DNA of 64,000 bases from G963674665 sp964609625 (GTDB taxonomy: Bacteria > Desulfobacterota > Desulfovibrionia > Desulfovibrionales > Desulfovibrionaceae), in contig CAZSRS010000007.1 in the NCBI GenBank assembly GCA_964609625.1, positions 1-64,000 on the forward strand. The letters run 5' to 3'. Under the pieces are notes generated by a model. That model did not search any database. It had not been told where the DNA came from and was given only the letters and a program-made list of their open reading frames with translations. The position numbers were made by a program, and so were the translations under genes. Of this stretch, positions 36,408 through 45,643 are shown piece by piece. The number at the start of each line of letters is the position of its first letter. Positions within the stretch are counted from its first letter, which is position 1.

Positions 36408-37046
36408 ATGCGCATATTGTTCACACTGCCCCTCCTCCTGACAATGCTGCTGCACCCCGTCGCGGCAGACTCATGGAGCGAAAGCACCATCATCCCCAAG
36501 GACCAGCCCAGCAGTTATGCCGTGCAGGTACAGCGCTTCTCCGATGCGGCAAGTGCCCAGGCCCTGGCCGACTCCCTGCGCCAGAAGGACAGGAACCCGT
36601 ACGTGCTCGGAGCCAGGGGCACGGACGGTGCCATCTGGTATGCCGTGCGCCTGGGGCTGTACGACACCCTGGAGAAGGCCAGGGAAGCGGCCAGGGAATA
36701 CAACGCTGTTGACGAAGGCGAGGCCATCGTGGCCATCTCGGGCAACGTCGATGCGCTCGATGCGGATAACCAGCTCTATTTCTTGCAGATAGGGGCTTTC
36801 GTGGAAAGCGGCAACGCGCGGGAACGGCAAAAGGCCTACAGGGAAAAAGGCTACCAAGCGGGAATCGTGAAGCTTTTCGACAATGCCAAGGACCACTGGT
36901 ACATCGTGTTCACGGAGCACTTCGACAATCCCGACGCCGCGCACAAGGCAGCGGAAGAATTCCGGTCAAAGGAATCCCAGTCCTGCTACGTCAACGTCAT
37001 CGACGCGGCCCTGTTCCGGTCGCGTCTGGAGCCCGATCCCCAGTAG
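36408..37046 (+). CDS. Periplasmic protein with two SPOR-like domains
   Basis: A 212-residue exported protein with a signal peptide (cut near VAA/DSW). Two SPOR-like repeats follow, about 37-110 (SYAVQVQRFSDAASAQALADSL) and 120-205 (LYFLQIGAFVESGNARER). SPOR domains bind denuded peptidoglycan at division sites. The start at 36408 follows AGGAG. A second SPOR protein lies 1 kb away, so this neighbourhood has a cell-wall flavour. Confidence 0.85.
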   Translation: MRILFTLPLLLTMLLHPVAADSWSESTIIPKDQPSSYAVQVQRFSDAASAQALADSLRQKDRNPYVLGARGTDGAIWYAVRLGLYDTLEKAREAAREYNAVDEGEAIVAISGNVDALDADNQLYFLQIGAFVESGNARERQKAYREKGYQAGIVKLFDNAKDHWYIVFTEHFDNPDAAHKAAEEFRSKESQSCYVNVIDAALFRSRLEPDPQ

Positions 37047-37062
37047 TGCGGAGGTGACCTGG

Positions 37063-37773
37063 TTAATCAGCCGGATTGTCCGACAGGAGGGAAAGCACCG
37101 CGCCCAGGCGCAGTGCCCGCTGTAGGAAGGGAGTGCCTTCTTCGGCGGTCTCCTGGGTTTCGGGAGCGATGCGGCGCAGGCAACGCCACCCCAATTGCCG
37201 GCCGTCCAGCAAGGTGTGCAGGACCGGCGCCGGCTGATAACTCACCTGAGCGAGATCGCCCGCGACTTGGCGCATGACCATCTCACGAGGGTCATCCGGA
37301 CGTGCTCCGGAGACACCCACGAGCAGAACCATGACCTGGGGCGCTCCCAGGCGCACCGCATCGAGAACCTCCCGCATCCGGTGGCGGTACTCGGTCCGCC
37401 AGGCCGGGGAGCCGAATTCCAGGGCGAACCCCGGCCCCGCGGGCAAAGCCCGGGCGTCCTCGCCGCCAAGGGCGAGGATCACCACATCCGGCTTGGTGTC
37501 ACTGACTGCCCTGAGCACGTGGAGCTTCCAATTATAGGCCTCCGGCAGGCTGAATCCGGTGCCTGGCTTGGCCGTGCGTGACAGGCGCGCGATGCGTCCG
37601 ACGACAACGCCGTCCTCAATGCCGGGAGCAACCTTGTCCACCAGTGCGTCGCCCATGAGTAACACCGTCGGAGGACGTTTGCCTCCTTCTCCCGCCTGTA
37701 CGGTAGCACAGCCGAGATGCTGAGCCAGGACCAACGAAAGAATGAAGGATATGTACACCACCATGGGCTTCAT
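37063..37773 (-). CDS. SGNH-like (DUF459-type) exported protein, probably catalytically dead
   Basis: A 236-residue protein with an N-terminal signal segment. The core follows the SGNH layout of DUF459: VLLMGDALVDKVAPGI (block I), GTGFSLPEAYNW (block II) and VVILALGGEDARAL (block III). The block I serine of GDS is replaced by alanine (GDA), so hydrolysis by the usual mechanism is unlikely. The start at 37773 follows GAGGAG. It converges with the first SPOR gene. Confidence 0.68.
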   Translation of the reverse strand: MKPMVVYISFILSLVLAQHLGCATVQAGEGGKRPPTVLLMGDALVDKVAPGIEDGVVVGRIARLSRTAKPGTGFSLPEAYNWKLHVLRAVSDTKPDVVILALGGEDARALPAGPGFALEFGSPAWRTEYRHRMREVLDAVRLGAPQVMVLLVGVSGARPDDPREMVMRQVAGDLAQVSYQPAPVLHTLLDGRQLGWRCLRRIAPETQETAEEGTPFLQRALRLGAVLSLLSDNPAD

Positions 37774-37921
37774 GAGGATCTCCTCTCTGATGATATAACT
37801 ACGCTCCAATGATTAAGCAATTCTTGCGCCAGAATTACTTTTTGGACATCGGGAGGGAACAAGGCATACGCCTGAAGCTTCCGGGAAGGGTCGGGAATAC
37901 GTCCTCTACGCGAAACCAACG

Positions 37922-38959
37922 TTAAAAGCACTGGCGGTCCGTGATCTTGGCCGCGTCGAGTTCCCGGACCGATAAATTGACGCCCGCTTTTGAGCCGTGC
38001 TGCTGGAGGAAGGCCTCGGCTTCGGCCTTGCTGGCAAAGGTGGCCACTTCCACCACGTTCCAGGTCTGGAAATCCTGGTCCTGAACCGTGGCCACACAGG
38101 GCACGTACCCCCGCTCCAACAACGGCGCGGCGGCGTCGCGGGCGGTCTGCGGATTGCGGAACGCGCCGGCCTGTACCACGTAGAAGGGCTTGCCAAGGGA
38201 CTCGTGCGGTGCTTCACCGGTGACCGGAGGCGCCGATACGCCGCTCCTGGCGCCGGGGGCGGTATCGGAGCCGGCGATGACCCGGCGCTGTCCGTCCAGG
38301 CGGACGATGACGGCCTCTATGCCCTGACGCTGGGTAAAGGCCAAGGCCGTGGTAGCGGCCTCCTCACGATTGGTGAAACGCCCTACCCGGACAAAATGCC
38401 AGAGCCGGCCTTCCGCGTCCTTTTCATCGGCAACCCAGGAGTCGTAGCCCAACGTACGCAGGGATGCGGCCAGTTCCTGGGCGTTGGTCTGCACAAGGAA
38501 GGCGCCAACCTGGAAGGAATAGCTGATCCCCTGCTCTGCTGGAACCTGAGCCGCCGCCTCTGTCTTGGCCCTGAGATCGGCCAGGGCTGCCTCGCGGATT
38601 CTCTGGGCATCGATCTCCGACACTTCCGCGGATTGCTCAGCCAGCAGGGCGCCTTCGGCTCCGACGATGGCCCGGCCGTCATCCCCCACCACGCCGTCCT
38701 TCTGTTCCAGGACTCCGGTGGCCTGCGCCATGGACTCCTCAGCTTCCTTGTGCTGAGGAACGTGTGGGGTACGGTTCAGGATGCTGTCGCCCTGCCCCAC
38801 CTGGGAGGGCTCCCGTCGGACCACCGTCTCGGTGGGGGCGGTGCGGTCACTGTAAAACTGCCCGGAGAGAAACCCTGTCCCGAACATGATCAAACCGAAA
38901 GCCGCCACAGCGGGCACCAGGAACACCAGGGCCAGTCGACCCAGATAGATGCCATGCAT
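37922..38959 (-). CDS. Membrane-anchored SPOR-domain protein
   Basis: A 345-residue protein: a short cytoplasmic start, one transmembrane helix (about 8-28), a polar linker, then two SPOR domains at 145-222 (SYSFQVGAFLVQTNAQELAA) and 258-335 (FYVVQAGAFRNPQTARDAAA). It should sit in the inner membrane and bind peptidoglycan in the periplasm, as FtsN-like and DamX-like proteins do. The start at 38959 follows GAGGAAA. The frame stays open upstream without a ribosome site. Confidence 0.88.
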   Translation of the reverse strand: MHGIYLGRLALVFLVPAVAAFGLIMFGTGFLSGQFYSDRTAPTETVVRREPSQVGQGDSILNRTPHVPQHKEAEESMAQATGVLEQKDGVVGDDGRAIVGAEGALLAEQSAEVSEIDAQRIREAALADLRAKTEAAAQVPAEQGISYSFQVGAFLVQTNAQELAASLRTLGYDSWVADEKDAEGRLWHFVRVGRFTNREEAATTALAFTQRQGIEAVIVRLDGQRRVIAGSDTAPGARSGVSAPPVTGEAPHESLGKPFYVVQAGAFRNPQTARDAAAPLLERGYVPCVATVQDQDFQTWNVVEVATFASKAEAEAFLQQHGSKAGVNLSVRELDAAKITDRQCF

Positions 38960-39169
38960 TTGGATTTCCTCACAATACGCGGGCGAAAGCCACAACGTGT
39001 CATTCCTGTTGCCTGGCAACGAGGCACATCGGCCCATGCCCGACCACGGCAACCAGCCTGGGTTGTACGCAGCAGCGGCCCGGCTGGCAAGCCCGGAAGC
39101 CCTTGCAATAACCCCGGTGCGGAAAAAGCTTTGTAAAAACAACGGATCGTCAAGATTCTGACAACAGAC

Positions 39170-39204
39170 GAAACAAGGGGCGCTCTATTTGCAGAGAGCG
39201 CCCC
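39170..39204 (-). terminator. Terminator of the cydAB operon
   Basis: GGGGCGCTCT pairs with AGAGCGCCCC (39177-39186 with 39195-39204). On the minus strand it is followed by TTGTTTCG. It lies just past the cydB stop. Confidence 0.8.
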
Positions 39205-39234
39205 CAGGTCGTGATCAGGTTGTCGCGGGGATCG

Positions 39235-40260
39235 TCAGTATGCTTCCTCGTACGACAGATCCTCCTGCGTGATCTTGTAGCTGAAGTTCTTGTAGACCCA
39301 GGCCTGGTAGAGAATGACCACGGGCACCGCGGCCAGGGCCACGCCCAGCATGATCTGCAGGGTCAGGGTGCTGGAAGCCGAATTGTGGATGGTCATGCTG
39401 TAGGCAGGATCCAGGCTCGACGGCAGCAGGGCCGGGAAGATGCCGATGACACCGAAAAGCGTGACACCCACGATGAACAAGGAACTCATGAACCATGCGG
39501 CCCAACTCTTCCCGGAGCCCAGGAAAATACGCGTCAGCCCCAACCCCGCCAGGGGGAGGAAGATGATGGCTATGAGCGGTGGATTGTTCAGATAGTTGTC
39601 GTAGAGATTTGTGGCCAAAGCCGATGCCGCCAGGAACAACACGGCCACGCCCAGGAGATAGGGCCAGATCAGTCTGGCCGTGCGCAAGGCCCGGTCGTGC
39701 AAGGGGTCATGGGTCTTGATGGCCAGCCACAGGGCGCCGTGGTAGCTGAACATCAACACGAAGAACACACCGCCCAACAGCCCGTAGGGATTGAGCAGTC
39801 CAAAGAGGCCGGACTGGTTGATGCCGTCGGCGTCCAGGGGCAGCCCCTTGAAGATGTTGGCAAAGGCCACGCCGAGCAACAACGCGGGCAGGAAGCTGCC
39901 CAGGAAGTGACAGGTGTCCCAGAGCTTGCGCCAGCCCGGGCTTTCGATCTTGCCACGAAACTCGAAGGACACGCCGCGGATGATCAACGCGAAGAGCAAC
40001 AACAGCAGGGCCGAGTACATGCTGCTGAACATCACGGCATAGGTGCCTGGAAACGCTGCGAACGTCACACCGCCGGCCGTGATCAGCCAGACTTCGTTGC
40101 CGTCCCAAAACGGACCGGCCGCATTGTAGATGGTCCGACGCTCGTTCTCGCTTTTTCCCAAAAAGGGCATCAGCGTGCCCAAACCCAGGTCGAAGCCGTC
40201 GAGCATGAAGTAGACGGCCCACAACACACCCCAGAGAAGAAACCAAGTAGTCTCAAGCAT
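39235..40260 (-). CDS. cydB: Cytochrome bd oxidase subunit II
   Basis: A 341-residue polytopic membrane protein: FLLWGVLWAVYFMLDGFDLGLG is the CydB opening, and GNEVWLITAGGVTFAAFPGTYA is the typical second-helix region. It binds to CydA to form the quinol oxidase that reduces oxygen to water, which in a sulfate reducer serves oxygen protection. It follows cydA by 38 bases. A terminator lies after it. Confidence 0.97.
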   Translation of the reverse strand: MLETTWFLLWGVLWAVYFMLDGFDLGLGTLMPFLGKSENERRTIYNAAGPFWDGNEVWLITAGGVTFAAFPGTYAVMFSSMYSALLLLLFALIIRGVSFEFRGKIESPGWRKLWDTCHFLGSFLPALLLGVAFANIFKGLPLDADGINQSGLFGLLNPYGLLGGVFFVLMFSYHGALWLAIKTHDPLHDRALRTARLIWPYLLGVAVLFLAASALATNLYDNYLNNPPLIAIIFLPLAGLGLTRIFLGSGKSWAAWFMSSLFIVGVTLFGVIGIFPALLPSSLDPAYSMTIHNSASSTLTLQIMLGVALAAVPVVILYQAWVYKNFSYKITQEDLSYEEAY

Positions 40261-40298
40261 ATAGTTGACCTCACTAAGCTGGGAATTGTTCGTTCAGG

Positions 40299-41609
40299 TC
40301 ATGCGCCGATGGTACTCGGGCCCTTGATGGCGAACTTGCGCAGCAGGTAAATCGCGGCCACGCCCAGTAACCCATAGACCACGATGAAGGCCAGCAACGA
40401 CACCGCCACCTGCTCCGTGGCAATGGGCGAGACCGCGTCGCTGGTCTTCATCAATCCGTAGACAATCCAGGGTTGACGGCCCACTTCGGCCACTATCCAC
40501 CCCATTTGCAGGGCGATATAGGGCAAGGGGATCACCCAGATCAGCGTCTTGAGCAGCCAGCGCTTTTCCTGGAGTCTGTCGCGCCAGAAAAAGGCCATCA
40601 GGGCGAGCACGATGAACAGCGTTCCCAGCCCCACCATGCCCCGAAAGGCCATGAATGTCAGAAATACCGGAGGACGCTCCGACTCGGGCCAGTCGTTGAG
40701 ACCTTTCACCTCCGCATTGAAGTCGTTGTAGGCCAGGAAACTCAGGACGCCGGGCAGGGGGATGGCCTCGATCATGTTGCCCTCGGAGAACATGTTCGGG
40801 ACCTGCAACAGATACATGGGCGCGCCCTTCTGGGTCTCCCAGTGGGACTCCATGGCCGCCAGCTTGGTGGGTTGCACCGTCGCCACCTCGTTGCCGTGGA
40901 AATGTCCCTGCACGGCCACGACCAGGGAGAAAATCAGGGCAAAGACCGAGCCGAGACGGAAAGAGCGGCCGAAAAAATCCTCCTCGTTGCGGCGCAGCAA
41001 GTGATATGCGGAAACGCCCATGACGAAAAAGCCAGCCAGCATCCACGATCCGGATACGGTATGGACGTATTGCTGCCAGCCGAAGCCATTGGTCAGCACG
41101 GCAAGGAAGCTCTCCAGCTCCGCCCTGCCTTCACGAAGCACATAGCCCACGGGGTGCTGCATCCAGCCGTTGGCCAGAAGGATCCACAAGGCCGAAAGGT
41201 TGGAGGCGATGGCCACGATCCACATACAGGCGAGGTGGAGTTTCGGTGAAATACGATCCCACCCGAAGATCCAGACCGCAAGGAACGTGGATTCGAGGAA
41301 AAAGAACAGAGTGGCCTCGACAGCCAGCAACGAACCGAAGATGTCGCCTACGTAGGCCGAATACCGCGACCAGTTGGTGCCGAACTGGAACTCCAGGGTG
41401 ATGCCCGTGACCACCCCCAAGGCGAAATTGATGAGGAACAACTTGCCCCAGAAACGTGTCATGCGCTTGTACGTTTCGTCTTTGGTGCGCACGTACTTTG
41501 TCTCCATGATCGCGATGATCACGGAGAGGCCCAAGGTGAGCGGGACGAAAATGAAGTGGAAAAACGTGGCCACAGCGAATTGCAGCCGTGAGAGGAGCAA
41601 AACATCCAT
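40299..41609 (-). CDS. cydA: Cytochrome bd oxidase subunit I
   Basis: A 436-residue subunit carrying the haems b558, b595 and d. LSRLQFAVATFFHFIFVPLTLG provides the N-terminal haem ligand His, and GWLVAEVGRQPW-type sequence (GWIVAEVGRQPWIVYG) is conserved near the C terminus. The Q-loop looks short, as in CIO-type enzymes. The start at 41609 follows GGGGGAAG; an upstream in-frame extension lacks a ribosome site. cydB follows in the operon. Confidence 0.96.
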   Translation of the reverse strand: MDVLLLSRLQFAVATFFHFIFVPLTLGLSVIIAIMETKYVRTKDETYKRMTRFWGKLFLINFALGVVTGITLEFQFGTNWSRYSAYVGDIFGSLLAVEATLFFFLESTFLAVWIFGWDRISPKLHLACMWIVAIASNLSALWILLANGWMQHPVGYVLREGRAELESFLAVLTNGFGWQQYVHTVSGSWMLAGFFVMGVSAYHLLRRNEEDFFGRSFRLGSVFALIFSLVVAVQGHFHGNEVATVQPTKLAAMESHWETQKGAPMYLLQVPNMFSEGNMIEAIPLPGVLSFLAYNDFNAEVKGLNDWPESERPPVFLTFMAFRGMVGLGTLFIVLALMAFFWRDRLQEKRWLLKTLIWVIPLPYIALQMGWIVAEVGRQPWIVYGLMKTSDAVSPIATEQVAVSLLAFIVVYGLLGVAAIYLLRKFAIKGPSTIGA

Positions 41610-41779
41610 AAACTTCCCCCTTTGCTGGAGATGCGCGCCAACAGCGCCATCGCTTGACAAGAAAACGGTCTTCACGTCGATCCAACGGGACACGTCTACC
41701 TGCGCCAAGCCCCCTTACAAGTTTGTCCATATTTCCTCGATACGATGCCCAGATTTGTCAAGGTCAATCGGAGAAATAT

Positions 41780-41797
41780 GGAAATAATAATTATTCC
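41780..41797. promoter_or_regulatory. AT-rich dyad upstream of cydA
   Basis: GGAAATAATAATTATTCC has the palindromic core AATAATTATT within an AT-rich stretch between the MarR-like gene and cydA. It overlaps the end of that gene. It could be an operator, but no matching regulator is proven. Confidence 0.3.
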
Positions 41798-42350
41798 TAC
41801 GCCCACCTCAAAAAAAAGCAAGCAAAAAATTTATCCAATCTCATTGTGTAGAGAAAACAACGCGATGCCAGACATGAAGCAACACCAGGGAAGGATAATA
41901 CCGAACCGTTCCGGAATACCTCACTGCCCTTCGAGCCCGTTGCAGCCTCGAACAGACGCTGGCCCAGGGTGTCGCCCTCTTCCCTGCCCACCACGGTGGT
42001 ATAACGTTCATGCAACCGCTTCCAGCAGGCTTCCATCTCCGGCCCCAGCCCTTGCCCACGCGGGGTGGAAAAAATCAACGCGGCACAGGCTTCGCTCCTG
42101 CGTGATACCAGCCCCCTGGCCTCCAGCGCATCTACCATCCGCGTCACCATGGAGGGTTTGAGGTTCAGCCCGAGGGCCAGATCCTTCTGCACGATACCGG
42201 GGCGCTCCAGAACCAGCATGAGCAAAAAGCCTGGGACGGGGAAAATCCGAGGACCGCGATTTCCTCCTCGGCCAACCGCCCCATGACCCTGGCCAGGGCG
42301 TTGGCGGAAAAATACTGACCATGCCTGAAGTACTCCTCCAGGAGGTGCAT
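41797..42350 (-). pseudogene. MarR-type regulator with a single-base frameshift
   Basis: The start at 42350 follows a perfect AGGAGG site and reads MHLLEEYFRHGQYFSANALA for 41 codons. The continuation of the family pattern (LLMLVLERPGIVQKDLALGL, MVTRMVDALEARGLVSRR) lies in the next frame. Adding one T to the T-run (A-run 42224-42228 on the plus strand) joins the two into a 184-residue winged-helix regulator reading QAFLLMLVLERPG across the junction. As written the gene is broken. It sits directly upstream of cydAB on the same strand. A sequencing slip in the homopolymer is the main alternative. Confidence 0.82.
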
Positions 42351-42426
42351 GAAACCTCCTCCGTGCGTGTACAGGCATCTCTCCCGCGCGGAAGTCACCA
42401 ACCGCGCGCGACACGTGATTGTGTGG

Positions 42427-43218
42427 TCACTCTGGTGTCTTCTGCTCGGAGATATCCGCCGCTCCAGGCGTTGTGCCGGACACGGCCGCCCGTATGCGGC
42501 GGCGGGGCATGATCAGATAGGTGTAGACCGGGCCGGAAATCATGTACAACAGCAGGATCAGAAATCCCAGTAGTCTTGGCTGGGAGGCGACCAGGACAAA
42601 GATCAGGATGGCCGTGACCATGGAACTGAAGGGGTGCGCCCTGAGCATGCCGTATTCCTTGAACGAGGCGTAGCGCGCTCGGCTGACCATCAGAAAGGAG
42701 AGGCAATAGGCCAGGATCAATGCACCCAGGGACAGCGTGTTTTCACGCAGGGGTTGGGGCAGGTAGGGCGCCGCCAGCACCAGGGTGGCGATGAGGCAGC
42801 CCGCGGCCGGGATGGGCAGGCCGATGAAAAACTTCTTGGAGGTGATGGCGCTTTGGACGTTGAAGCGCGCCAGCCTGAGCGCGCCGCAGGCCAGAAACAG
42901 GAAACAGGCCATCAGCCCAAGCCTGCCAAAGATGTTGAGTTGCCAGTGGTAGAGCAGCAATGCCGGGGTGACCCCGAAGGCCACCAGATCGCTGAGTGAG
43001 TCGTACTGCACGCCGAACTCGCTGGTGGTGCGCGTCAGCCTGGCGATCTTGCCGTCCAGTCCATCGAAGAGCGTGCTCACCAGGATAGCCAGGGCACAAC
43101 TTTCGTAACGCCCCTGCATGGCCCAGAGAATGCCCATGAAACCCGTGAACAGGCTGGCGGTGGTGAGCAGGTTGGGCAAGATGTAGACGCCCTTGCGAAA
43201 AGATATGGACTTGTCCAT
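42427..43218 (-). CDS. pssA: CDP-diacylglycerol-serine O-phosphatidyltransferase
   Basis: A 263-residue integral membrane enzyme of phosphatidylserine synthesis. The CDP-alcohol phosphotransferase signature DGLDGKIARLTR followed by GVQYDSLSD is complete, and several hydrophobic helices follow. The start at 43218 follows AAGGAAC. psd lies 87 bases upstream on the same strand, so the pair makes phosphatidylethanolamine from CDP-diacylglycerol and serine. Confidence 0.95.
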   Translation of the reverse strand: MDKSISFRKGVYILPNLLTTASLFTGFMGILWAMQGRYESCALAILVSTLFDGLDGKIARLTRTTSEFGVQYDSLSDLVAFGVTPALLLYHWQLNIFGRLGLMACFLFLACGALRLARFNVQSAITSKKFFIGLPIPAAGCLIATLVLAAPYLPQPLRENTLSLGALILAYCLSFLMVSRARYASFKEYGMLRAHPFSSMVTAILIFVLVASQPRLLGFLILLLYMISGPVYTYLIMPRRRIRAAVSGTTPGAADISEQKTPE

Positions 43219-43305
43219 TACGTGTTCCTTGTCTGGTGTGCAGGCACCCACGCAAGGCGTGACACCCCGGAAAGCAACCAAGCTTCCCGTTCGCTTCCGC
43301 GCGCG

Positions 43306-43962
43306 CTATTCCCCTGCCTTCACCTCGCGACGGGCGACAATGCTCAGTCCGGCCAGGACCTTGTCACCGACGTGCACTAGAATACGGTAGTCGTCCGGAA
43401 GGTAGAGGTCAACCCTGGAGCCGAACTTGATCACGCCGAAGCGTTCTCCGCGCTGTAAGCGGTCACCCACCTCCGCGCGGCAGACGATCCTGCGCGCCAC
43501 GAGGCCGGCGATCTGCACCATGGTCCAGGGGGCGCCGTTTTCATCCTCCAGATGCAGCACGCAACGCTCGTTGTGCTCCGAGGCCTTGTCCAGGCTGGCG
43601 TTGAAATAGCGACCAGGATGGTAGGTGATCGCCTCCACCACGCCGGTGACGGGCATTCGGTTCACGTGCACGTTGAAGACGTTCATGAACACGCTCACAC
43701 AGGTGCGGTTCTCTCCGGTGTGCGGGTCCCTGGCCACCCCCGTGCGCACCACGCGGCCGTCGGCGGGGCTGACCACGATTCCCGCCCCCTGAGGGGGCAC
43801 GCGCTCGGGGTCGCGGAAGAAATGCAGACAGAACACCGTGCCGAGGAAGAAGAGGATGGTGATCCAGACCCAGCCGAGCAGCGCGGCAGTGATGGTGGTA
43901 ATAACCGTCAATATGATAATTCGTGCGCCCTCGGGCGCGATTCCCATGGATGGAGGTCGCAT
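43306..43962 (-). CDS. psd: Phosphatidylserine decarboxylase proenzyme
   Basis: A 218-residue membrane-associated enzyme of the short PSD-B type. RDPERVPPQGAGIVVSPADG and VHVNRMPVTGVVE are conserved, and KFGSRVDLYLP contains the GS pair where self-cleavage creates the pyruvoyl group. Two hydrophobic helices lie near the N terminus. The ATG at 43962 is used; a TTG two codons earlier is also possible. It precedes pssA. Confidence 0.95.
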   Translation of the reverse strand: MRPPSMGIAPEGARIIILTVITTITAALLGWVWITILFFLGTVFCLHFFRDPERVPPQGAGIVVSPADGRVVRTGVARDPHTGENRTCVSVFMNVFNVHVNRMPVTGVVEAITYHPGRYFNASLDKASEHNERCVLHLEDENGAPWTMVQIAGLVARRIVCRAEVGDRLQRGERFGVIKFGSRVDLYLPDDYRILVHVGDKVLAGLSIVARREVKAGE

Positions 43963-44085
43963 TTCCAACTCTCGTCGTCTTTGGCTGGGGCTCCGGAACG
44001 GTCATGCGCAGGCATGGTGCACGCCGGAGCGCTTGCCGCCCAGCCAGGTAGTGTCGTGTTTCGATGACGGTTGAATGGCGGGGCT

Positions 44086-44724
44086 TCAGGAGAGAAAATC
44101 CCGCAGGGCCGGGATGTATCCCAGCAGCTCCCGCTCGAAACGTTCCTGGGTTTCGTAATGGATGGCGTGGATTCCCACGCCATGTGCCATGACCACGTTG
44201 CGCTTGGCGTCGTCGATGAACAGCGCGTTTTCCGGCGCCACGCCCATGCGGCCCAATGCGTGACGAAAACAGGCCGGGTCTCGTTTGTGTAGCCCCTCGT
44301 GATAGGAATTGAAGACCCGCTCGAAGTGGTGGAAAAACCTGAAGCTCCGCTCCAGTTCATCCAGCCAGTTGGTCTGGTCGCTGAGCACCGCCAGACGCAC
44401 GCCCAGGGTTTTCAGTCCCTCCACGATCTCGAACATCCGCCCCTTGAGCAAAAAACGGGAAAGGATTTCCATACGCAGACGTTCATCATCGCCGTTGATT
44501 CCGGAAAGCCTGCGCAGTTCCTCCCACCAGGCGGTTTCCGATCCGGCGCCCACGATGTATCCAGTGGAAAACAGCCGCTCCACGGCCAGATGGAAGAAGT
44601 CGTCGGGGTCGAGCCGCTGCTGCATGGCGATGGCCCGCAGGCCCTTGTAGAAGCCCTCCTCCGCGAGGACACCGCCGAAATCGAAAAAGACCACGTCGAT
44701 AGTTGGCACGTTGTCTGACGACAT
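44086..44724 (-). CDS. HAD superfamily hydrolase
   Basis: A 212-residue HAD phosphatase (YihX-like). Motif I is VVFFDFGGVLAE with the first Asp as nucleophile, although the usual second Asp is Gly; motif II is AVLSDQTNW; and motif IV is ENALFIDDAKRNV. A helical cap sits between I and II. The start at 44724 follows GGAG. The substrate is unknown. FGGV in motif I is a known variant in this subgroup. Confidence 0.92.
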   Translation of the reverse strand: MSSDNVPTIDVVFFDFGGVLAEEGFYKGLRAIAMQQRLDPDDFFHLAVERLFSTGYIVGAGSETAWWEELRRLSGINGDDERLRMEILSRFLLKGRMFEIVEGLKTLGVRLAVLSDQTNWLDELERSFRFFHHFERVFNSYHEGLHKRDPACFRHALGRMGVAPENALFIDDAKRNVVMAHGVGIHAIHYETQERFERELLGYIPALRDFLS

Positions 44725-44859
44725 TCTCACTCCACTGCTGTAGTGCTCTGGAAGCTCACGGCACTGCGCCCGCCTCCTGATCGCCCATGCCACCGTTCAC
44801 CGCTCTCCGTCCCTTGCGGAACAGGCCGGCCACTGAAGCTCGACCGGCCTTCATGCGGC

Positions 44860-45396
44860 TCACTGGGGAGGCTTCCCGGCTGAACCAGGCTGGATCTGCT
44901 CCTTGAAAGAATCCAAGGCCTGATCTAGGGCGTCGAGAAACCCGCCCACCCCCTCCTTGACCATGTTGGCCGCGCGCCAGGCCAGATAATCCTCATAGGA
45001 CTCGAATCCAAGGAACACCAACCCGCCCTTGGAGTCGGGGTCATCTTGTCGAGCACTATTCCCGGCCTGCACGGGTTCGCAGACCAGACTCGCACCTACC
45101 CCTGTTTTGTCGACGTAAAACACGGTGCGTTTGTCCAGGTTCCCCGCCGGCTTCTTGTCCAGGCAGAGCACCAGCACGGGGCGGTTGTCGGCGTCCAGTA
45201 CGATCTCCTTGACCTGCCCGATCACAACACCGCGGAGCGTCACGGGCACGGGCACGGCCAAGTCGGCATTGCCCTGCAGCATCACCTTGGCCGTGACGCT
45301 ATTCAAGGGATTGCACAAGTCGCCGCACCCTCCAAAAGCGGGCACGATCGCCAATAAAAGCAGGAGCAGGGCTGCCCTGAGAGGATATCGAAGCAT
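44860..45396 (-). CDS. MlaD/MCE-like lipoprotein
   Basis: A 178-residue lipoprotein with a signal peptide ending in the lipobox FGGC. The mature part contains VPVPVTLRGVVIGQVKEIVLD and DNRPVLVLCL, which match the start of an MCE/MlaD domain; these domains carry lipids between membranes. It is shorter than MlaD and lacks its long helical tail, ending in an amphipathic helix (VKEGVGGFLDALDQALDSF). The start at 45396 follows GGAGG. Confidence 0.7.
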   Translation of the reverse strand: MLRYPLRAALLLLLLAIVPAFGGCGDLCNPLNSVTAKVMLQGNADLAVPVPVTLRGVVIGQVKEIVLDADNRPVLVLCLDKKPAGNLDKRTVFYVDKTGVGASLVCEPVQAGNSARQDDPDSKGGLVFLGFESYEDYLAWRAANMVKEGVGGFLDALDQALDSFKEQIQPGSAGKPPQ

Positions 45397-45493
45397 GGTA
45401 CCTCCGGCCGAAACGTTCGACATCCGTCGTTCTACAGCATTTCCCCTGCCTTTGCCAGTCCGGGACAGAGGACGTCGTTTCACGCGCTGGGGC

Positions 45494-45532
45494 TTGACAC
45501 CGTAACAAACTTTGTATATACAAAGTATATAC
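45494..45532 (+). promoter_or_regulatory. Sigma-70 promoter with palindromic operator before mazEF
   Basis: TTGACA (45494-45499) is followed after exactly 17 bases by TATACA (45517-45522). A perfect 16-base palindrome, CTTTGTATATACAAAG (45510-45525), covers the -10, and GTATATAC occurs twice (45514 and 45525). It is probably the autoregulated mazEF promoter. Confidence 0.75.
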
Positions 45533-45643
45533 GCTTGATGCAATGGCTACCTCCCATTATGCATGCCTCAATGCCGACATGACTCTTGGTTCCTTATTGC
45601 CTTTTGTTAAATAGCTTATTATATTATTGGTTTGGTGGTTGCA

